In this document: piece by piece, positions 6,773 to 10,350 of the stretch
Numbering within the stretch: position 1 is the first letter of the stretch
Layout: each line of letters starts with the position of its first letter
Source of the DNA: an uncultured Prevotellaceae bacterium
GTDB taxonomy: Bacteria; Bacteroidota; Bacteroidia; Bacteroidales; Bacteroidaceae
Direction: 5' to 3'
Assembly: GCA_900315105.1 (NCBI GenBank)
Contig: OMXX01000118.1
Location: 1-10,350 of the forward strand
DNA: 10,350 bases
The notes under the pieces: generated by a model
What the model saw: the letters and a program-made list of their open reading frames with translations, nothing else
What the model was told of the DNA's origin: nothing
Databases searched by the model: none
Made by a program: the position numbers and the translations under genes

Positions 6773-8143
6773 CTAACAAATCTTTTCTTTGCACATCTCG
6801 TTTATACCTTGTACATAATCGTGCCATTTGTTTTTATCCTGTCTTAAATGTGATATGCTTAAAAGAATCTTTTCTATATGTTCTCTTTGTGATTTACATT
6901 TATCCTCATTAGGAGTTGTCTGATAGCATTTGTTCTTTTCATCATAAAAAAATTCCCTAGGACAACCCTCACATAAATTGCGAGCCCAACAATTGGAGCA
7001 CAAGTCTCTTTTGTTGGCAAGCAAACTGAACAAAGGGAAAGATTTTTTGATGGTATCTGAATTGAATATATTTATTCCTCCAATATTCCCCAAATTTAAA
7101 CCTTCTTTTCCAACATCCATATGGCATGGAAATATCTCCCCCAAAATAGATACCGCAAATTGCTTACTAGACATTTGGCAAGACATAAGTGGCTTTTTAA
7201 ATGATATAGCCCATAGAATACTTGCAAAACCTTCTGGAAGATTTTCCAAATTATCGATAGAATAAGCATCGTCATGCTCTTTTACACTCATTTCGTCAAC
7301 AACAAAACCTCTGAGACCAAAGCGTTTTGACATATATGAAGCAATTTCATCTCTAGAAATTCCTTTTCCAATATGGTATTCTGTAAAAGTGGACTCATAT
7401 TGAATCGTAACGTTATCAATTTGTTTAACGGTGTCTATAAACTTTGCTATTCTGTCAAACGAACCATTACCTGCTTTATCCAAGCGATTATAATCATTAA
7501 ATTCCTTATTACCATCAATGCTAACAGTAATATAAGATATATATGTTCTAATAATTTTCAACAGTCGCTCATTTAGTATGGTACCATTGGTTATGATGGC
7601 AAACTTAGGCATATCCTTTAGTTTGTCATCAAACTTGTAGCTATTAAAAAGAGAGCAAACGTATTCCATCACATTTAAATTTAGGCATGGTTCGCCACCA
7701 AAAAAGACAATTTTTTCAATATGAGAGAAATGATGTATGCAAAAATCATAAAATTGCTTTGCGGTATCCGTAGTCATTAATGAGCGTTTCATCTTGTAGT
7801 TGCCTCCACTTGCATAGCAATATTTGCATCTGAGATTACAATCATTTGAAATATGTAATGTAATTCTATCTGCGACATCCGTTGTTGGATTAGGTGTCAA
7901 AGGAGGCAAATTCTTTTTAAACATATCCTCTAATTTCAGTAAACAGTTCTTTATTTCATCGAGAGAAATAGAGCTGTTTTGGGCAACATCGCTTATTGAA
8001 GCACCTTCTTTCAACGACTTAAGTATATTTGCTGTATCGCTACTTAAGCTAACAAGTGTAAACGAGGGAACATGCAACAGCAAGGAGACATCCCCATTCT
8101 CTATAAAGTGTATATCGTCAAAATTAATCATATTATTTCCCAT
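6773..8143 (-). CDS. Radical SAM/SPASM peptide maturase with RRE-like N-terminus
   Basis: The 456-aa enzyme is predicted to modify the precursor core by radical chemistry. Residues 1-80 resemble a PqqD-like leader-recognition domain (RRE). The radical SAM [4Fe-4S] motif is CNLRCKYC (Cys102, 106, 109), followed by GGEP (149-152) and ITNGT (184-188). The C-terminal SPASM domain provides auxiliary-cluster cysteines at 340, 382, 385, 391, 394, 406 and 416 (GEIFPC, then CSNCWARNLCEGC). It fits the Bacteroidales maturases linked to GG-leader peptides, and the precursor gene lies 83 nt upstream. The start at 8143 is preferred over an in-frame start at 8203, which would begin inside the intergenic stem-loop; ATG 8131 is an alternative. 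By eye the gene is AT-richer than the downstream transport genes. The exact chemistry (thioether, C-C bond, epimerisation or other) cannot be told. Confidence 0.9.
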   Translation of the reverse strand: MGNNMINFDDIHFIENGDVSLLLHVPSFTLVSLSSDTANILKSLKEGASISDVAQNSSISLDEIKNCLLKLEDMFKKNLPPLTPNPTTDVADRITLHISNDCNLRCKYCYASGGNYKMKRSLMTTDTAKQFYDFCIHHFSHIEKIVFFGGEPCLNLNVMEYVCSLFNSYKFDDKLKDMPKFAIITNGTILNERLLKIIRTYISYITVSIDGNKEFNDYNRLDKAGNGSFDRIAKFIDTVKQIDNVTIQYESTFTEYHIGKGISRDEIASYMSKRFGLRGFVVDEMSVKEHDDAYSIDNLENLPEGFASILWAISFKKPLMSCQMSSKQFAVSILGEIFPCHMDVGKEGLNLGNIGGINIFNSDTIKKSFPLFSLLANKRDLCSNCWARNLCEGCPREFFYDEKNKCYQTTPNEDKCKSQREHIEKILLSISHLRQDKNKWHDYVQGINEMCKEKIC

Positions 8144-8174
8144 TTTCTTGATTACAGAATATGTTCTAACATAA

Positions 8175-8206
8175 AGAGTGAATTGTTGATAACAGCAATC
8201 CACTCT
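8175..8206 (-). other. Stem-loop between precursor and maturase genes (attenuator-like)
   Basis: Arms 8175-8185 and 8196-8206 pair over 11 bp around a 10-nt loop. On the - strand RNA (AGAGTGGATTG ... CAATTCACTCT) all 11 positions pair, including one G-U wobble; on the + strand that position would be an A-C mismatch, so the structure favours the operon strand. It is followed by TTTATG, a weak U-tract. A partial terminator or processing/stability element here would keep precursor mRNA more abundant than maturase mRNA, as is common in RiPP operons. Confidence 0.6.
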
Positions 8207-8226
8207 CCACCGTCAAAAAAGACTAC

Positions 8227-8409
8227 TTATGGTTTCTTCACAGATGTAGAATCGGAGGTTTGGGTTGTTTGAGTTGTGTTTCCACAGCTACAGTGATGAC
8301 CGTTGGTACCAACTATTTTGATGGCATTACCACCAACAATAGCATCCAATTCAACAGGAGCAAGTTCCTCCATAGGAAGAACCTCATTAAAACTAAGTTT
8401 CTTTTCCAT
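8227..8409 (-). CDS. Double-glycine leader RiPP precursor peptide
   Basis: The 60-aa product has a leader MEKKLSFNEVLPMEELAPVE followed by LDAIVGG, with Gly26-Gly27 as the probable cleavage site. The 33-residue core starts NAIKIVGTNG, has HHCSCGN (38-44) with the only two cysteines (Cys40, Cys42), and ends in a Thr/Ser/Gln-rich stretch and VKKP. The leader follows the pattern of Bacteroidales GG-type natural product precursors next to radical SAM/SPASM enzymes. It is first in the operon, ahead of its maturase and a C39 exporter that would remove the leader. The activity of the mature peptide (antimicrobial, signal or other) is unknown. The class call is strong from leader and context; the core matches no product I know. 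Confidence 0.88.
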   Translation of the reverse strand: MEKKLSFNEVLPMEELAPVELDAIVGGNAIKIVGTNGHHCSCGNTTQTTQTSDSTSVKKP

Positions 8410-8415
8410 AGTCTG

Positions 8416-8423
8416 TTTCCTTT
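8416..8423 (-). promoter_or_regulatory. Ribosome binding site of the precursor gene
   Basis: The - strand reads AAAGGAAA here, with the AGGA core ending 8 nt before the ATG at 8409. This is a clearer Shine-Dalgarno than those seen before the other genes of the operon and fits strong translation of the precursor. Confidence 0.5.
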
Positions 8424-8510
8424 CTTTAAAAAATCTACTAATGTTTTAAATCTTGGAATCTAACGTTTCTTGGACAGTATACGCCTTTTTACCCAGACGG
8501 GGCTGTTTTA

Positions 8511-8524
8511 ACCTTGCGCAAGGT
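8511..8524. repeat. 14-bp perfect palindrome in the precursor leader
   Basis: ACCTTGCGCAAGGT reads the same on both strands. It lies about 100 bp upstream of the precursor ATG, downstream of the proposed promoter. It could be an operator for a dimeric regulator, or in RNA a short stem with a GCGC loop. No regulator gene is present in the operon, so a chromosomal regulator would have to bind it. Confidence 0.5.
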
Positions 8525-8541
8525 GCTAGGAATAGTTGCAT

Positions 8542-8579
8542 CAAAATGAAAGCAAACTGCAATTATTTGCTTCATTTTG
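8542..8579 (-). other. Stem-loop at the 5' end of the RiPP operon transcript
   Basis: CAAAATGAA (8542-8550) plus GCAAA (8552-8556) pair with TTTGC (8566-8570) plus TTCATTTTG (8571-8579). This gives 14 bp with one bulged base at 8551 and a 9-nt loop. It starts within about 10 nt of the predicted transcription start, a place where 5' hairpins commonly protect mRNA from decay. Together with the palindrome at 8511-8524 it makes a structured untranslated leader of about 175 nt. A 28-codon ORF (8575 to 8489, - strand) lies across it, without a clear ribosome site. Confidence 0.5.
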
Positions 8580-8590
8580 TATTCCGAGTA

Positions 8591-8598
8591 CAAAAGTA
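8591..8598 (-). promoter_or_regulatory. Predicted -7 promoter element of the RiPP operon
   Basis: On the - strand this reads TACTTTTG, an exact match to the Bacteroidales -7 consensus TAnnTTTG. The -33 region lacks a perfect TTTG; nearby TTTC or TTCG (8611-8618) are poor and not ideally spaced. It is the only good match seen upstream of the precursor and would start transcription near 8585, reading all five genes down to 1687. No other internal promoter or terminator was identified in the operon. Confidence 0.5.
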
Positions 8599-8639
8599 TA
8601 AAAACTTTTTGAAACGAAGTGTTTTTTCTAAAATATTTA

Positions 8640-8734
8640 AACTACATTAAACTGTATTGCATGTAGTTATACCTATAACGCCTTCTTAAAAAGGCTGAGT
8701 AGTTACTGAAATTACCCTTCATTTCTTTGAAATG
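8640..8734. repeat. Cluster of short inverted repeats next to the DUF1848 remnant
   Basis: Four adjoining inverted repeats are visible: AACTACAT (8640-8647) / ATGTAGTT (8661-8668); GTTATA (8666-8671) / TATAAC (8674-8679); GCCTT (8680-8684) / AAGGC (8691-8695); CATTTC (8720-8725) / GAAATG (8729-8734). The first two overlap and could form competing structures. They lie in the otherwise gene-free stretch between the RiPP promoter (8598) and the DUF1848 fragment (from 8784). They could mark a recombination end, but no direct repeat or att core was found. I see no gene in 8600-8783. Confidence 0.4.
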
Positions 8735-8783
8735 GTAAGATATGCCATGCATAAAAATGTGTATTTTGAAATTTTGATTGAGG

Positions 8784-9112
8784 AGATCTATGAGCAATAC
8801 GGCATTCATAACAGTGGCTGCATGACAAGGGCTATCTATGAGCATTTCACTCGGTCTCCATTTTATGAAAGTGGCCGAAAAAGTCATCCGTCCCGGCTGC
8901 AGATGTATGGAGAGTCGTGGACTTAGCGACTACAACACCTGCATCAACGGCTAGCGGTACTGCTATCCCAACTACGACCATGAGAAGGCGAAGGAGAATT
9001 ACGCTCTTCACGCCCCACATTCTCCTTTGATGATAGACACCTTTTGCCCATAGACAAGGTTGTCCCTCTGTATCAGGAGAGCTACCTCGACAAAGAGCCC
9101 AGGTTGTTCTAA
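8784..9112 (+). pseudogene. DUF1848 (radical-SAM-like) C-terminal remnant
   Basis: Three reading frames joined in order give the C-terminal end of a DUF1848 protein: EEIYEQYGIHNSGCMTRAIY, then KVIRPGCRCMESRGLSDYNTC, then ING-stop-RYCYPNYDHEKAKENYALH, then KVVPLYQESYLDKEPRLF and TAA (9110-9112). The family's C-terminal hallmark is a cysteine-rich 'CgC...YNTC..gC.YCYAN' region. Defects are a +1 shift in the A-run at 8878-8882, an in-frame TAG where a motif cysteine is expected, and a second shift near 9040-9046. The N-terminal two-thirds of the gene are missing. The intact protein's function is not well known. The gene is dead and cut at its 5' side, near the repeat cluster. Confidence 0.7.
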
Positions 9113-9116
9113 CCGT

Positions 9117-10350
9117 CTATCTCCGCCATCTTCTTTGCTGGATCTGCTCGTCGTCCACATCATTCACGTTCATGCCATGGCCAACTTCGTATTCACGGTT
9201 GGGATCCTTTGAGCCAGCCTGAGTGTCCATCACATTACTGATATTAGGATTAGAACCTGGGGGAGATGATTGCCGAGACCGCTCTGCCTTTGGCTGATGG
9301 GGGCTAACTTGTTTGACAATTCCTCTCGAATCCATATAGTTGTCATGAAGCTGACGAACAACAGACTCACGCAGAATAATAGTCTCACCGTTCCACGACA
9401 CTGTTCCTCTGTGGATATGCGTGCCGAATTGCCGATAGAGGACACGATTGATGTCCGCTGTGGTGAGTTTCGGATTGTCGGCAAGCAAGTCGTCAATGGT
9501 CTGTTCGATCTTAGCAAAACGAGTGGCAGCATCCTCGAACTGGAGAAGATCCTTGATGCTAAGGAACTCGCCACCTTTGAAGACCGTCTTATTTTTGTGG
9601 TCAACAACGATGTAACCATACGGCGTGTCAGCCTTATCGACGAAAACAAGGCTGATACCGAACTTACGTTTCATGTGAGCATCGAGTTCTTTCTTGTTGG
9701 CAGACAGATGCCGGTACTTTTGCAGAATGGCACGAAGTTGCCGGCGACGTTTGTCATCGGGCTTGTTCTCTTTCAATGCGTGCCGCATAATGAGCTGCAC
9801 TTGTATCGTACCTAACTCTTCGCCGTTTCGGTAGAGATGAACCATCGGCTTCTCATCATCATCTTTGCACTCGTAACCCAGACTTTCCTTGATGGCGCAG
9901 AATTGGGCTTTGGAAGTATAGCGATAAGATAGCGCATCCTTTGCGATGTCGTTGACATCAGGTTCCTGCCTTTGACCAGTATATTCCTCCATAATTTTCA
10001 GCGTCGCTGCTCGTGAACGGCATTTTTCATGGTTGTGGTCTATCTTATGACCGTCGGGAGCCACACGGGATGTGACGATATGGATATGGTTATTGTCCGT
10101 GTCATGATGTGCATAGACAAGTAGTGGCTGTCCTTCATCAGCATAACCCATCTCCTTGAGATAACGGTGGGCAATATCGAGAAGCTGCTGGTGAGTGTAC
10201 TCTGTTCTCTTGCAGCTGACAGCCACATGGAACTGGGCGTTTTGAATGTGAGTGTTCCGTGAAGAGTAGTCTATAAAGAACTGCCGGAGCTTTTCGGTGG
10301 TGAAGGCTTCGGGTCTAAGTCCAAGAATGTTCTGAGCCTCCAAGAGCGTA
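9117..10350 (-). CDS. Relaxase/mobilisation nuclease (partial, N-terminus outside window)
   Basis: The visible part is about 410 codons, open through the window edge; the frame continues upstream (T-L-L-E-A-Q-N), so the start is not here. The metal-binding histidine motif is HHDTDNNHIHIV (about 80 residues into the visible part), the HxD...HxH layout of relaxases that nick oriT and lead plasmid or integrative-element transfer. It is followed by the usual 'DGHKIDHNHEK' stretch, a basic helical middle region, and a polar, low-complexity C-terminal tail ending QQRRWRR. The catalytic tyrosine expected near the N-terminus would lie beyond base 10350. It is convergent with the DUF1848 remnant, with only 4 nt between stops. 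Mobilisation genes here suggest that the region is or was part of a transferable element. Confidence 0.88.
   Translation of the reverse strand, partial: TLLEAQNILGLRPEAFTTEKLRQFFIDYSSRNTHIQNAQFHVAVSCKRTEYTHQQLLDIAHRYLKEMGYADEGQPLLVYAHHDTDNNHIHIVTSRVAPDGHKIDHNHEKCRSRAATLKIMEEYTGQRQEPDVNDIAKDALSYRYTSKAQFCAIKESLGYECKDDDEKPMVHLYRNGEELGTIQVQLIMRHALKENKPDDKRRRQLRAILQKYRHLSANKKELDAHMKRKFGISLVFVDKADTPYGYIVVDHKNKTVFKGGEFLSIKDLLQFEDAATRFAKIEQTIDDLLADNPKLTTADINRVLYRQFGTHIHRGTVSWNGETIILRESVVRQLHDNYMDSRGIVKQVSPHQPKAERSRQSSPPGSNPNISNVMDTQAGSKDPNREYEVGHGMNVNDVDDEQIQQRRWRR

Noticed and set aside
8144..8203. Longer start for the radical SAM gene
   Set aside because: The extra 20 residues would be translated from the intergenic stem-loop and show no similarity to RRE domains; ATG 8143 is better.
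8642..8887. 81-aa - strand ORF upstream of the RiPP promoter
   Set aside because: Antisense to the inverted-repeat region and DUF1848 remnant; no recognisable features.
8732..8926. 64-aa + strand ORF taken as a real gene
   Set aside because: Its middle is a DUF1848 remnant in one frame and its end is out of frame after an A-run shift; it is part of a pseudogene.
1..10350. CRISPR arrays, tRNA or rRNA genes, complete insertion sequences
   Set aside because: No regularly spaced repeats, no tRNA-like cloverleaf sequence, no transposase and no long terminal repeats were seen.

Overview
The window looks like an accessory, recombined stretch of a Bacteroidales chromosome or integrative element (Bacteroides/Prevotella type). 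The clues are TAnnTTTG-type -7 promoter elements, weak Shine-Dalgarno sequences, a CarboxypepD_reg-like plus plug plus beta-barrel outer-membrane protein, an AbiE pair and a GNAT protein of Bacteroidales type, and a Bacteroidales-style mobilisation relaxase. No species can be named from the sequence.

Left flank (1-1687, + strand): the last codons of an unidentified gene overlap a toxin-like GNAT acetyltransferase whose C-terminus is frameshifted. Then come a small unknown ORF (639-857), a short regulatory intergenic region, and an AbiE type IV toxin-antitoxin operon. AbiEi (antitoxin/repressor) is intact. AbiEii (toxin) keeps only about its first 34 residues and is cut at about 1687.

Centre (about 8598 down to 1687, - strand): a compact five-gene ribosomal peptide (RiPP) operon. 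In order of transcription it holds a promoter and structured leader, a 60-residue double-glycine precursor peptide (8227-8409), an attenuator-like stem-loop, a radical SAM/SPASM maturase with an RRE-like N-terminus (6773-8143), a TonB-receptor-like outer-membrane beta-barrel (4394-6718), a C39 peptidase ABC exporter (PCAT, 2173-4374) and a 157-residue minimal HlyD-like inner-membrane protein (1687-2160). The inferred flow is: the maturase modifies the core that carries an HHCSCGN motif; the PCAT cleaves after Gly-Gly and exports; the mini-HlyD protein and the outer-membrane barrel act in the envelope or in product passage.

Right flank (8640-10350): a cluster of small inverted repeats, then the degraded C-terminal third of a DUF1848 (radical-SAM-like) gene on the + strand, then, convergent with a 4-nt gap, a relaxase (- strand) that runs off the window edge. 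The RiPP operon therefore lies between two broken genes, next to mobilisation machinery, which suggests it moved in as a cassette. The likeliest undescribed biology is this RiPP operon, its precursor core and its expression-control structures.
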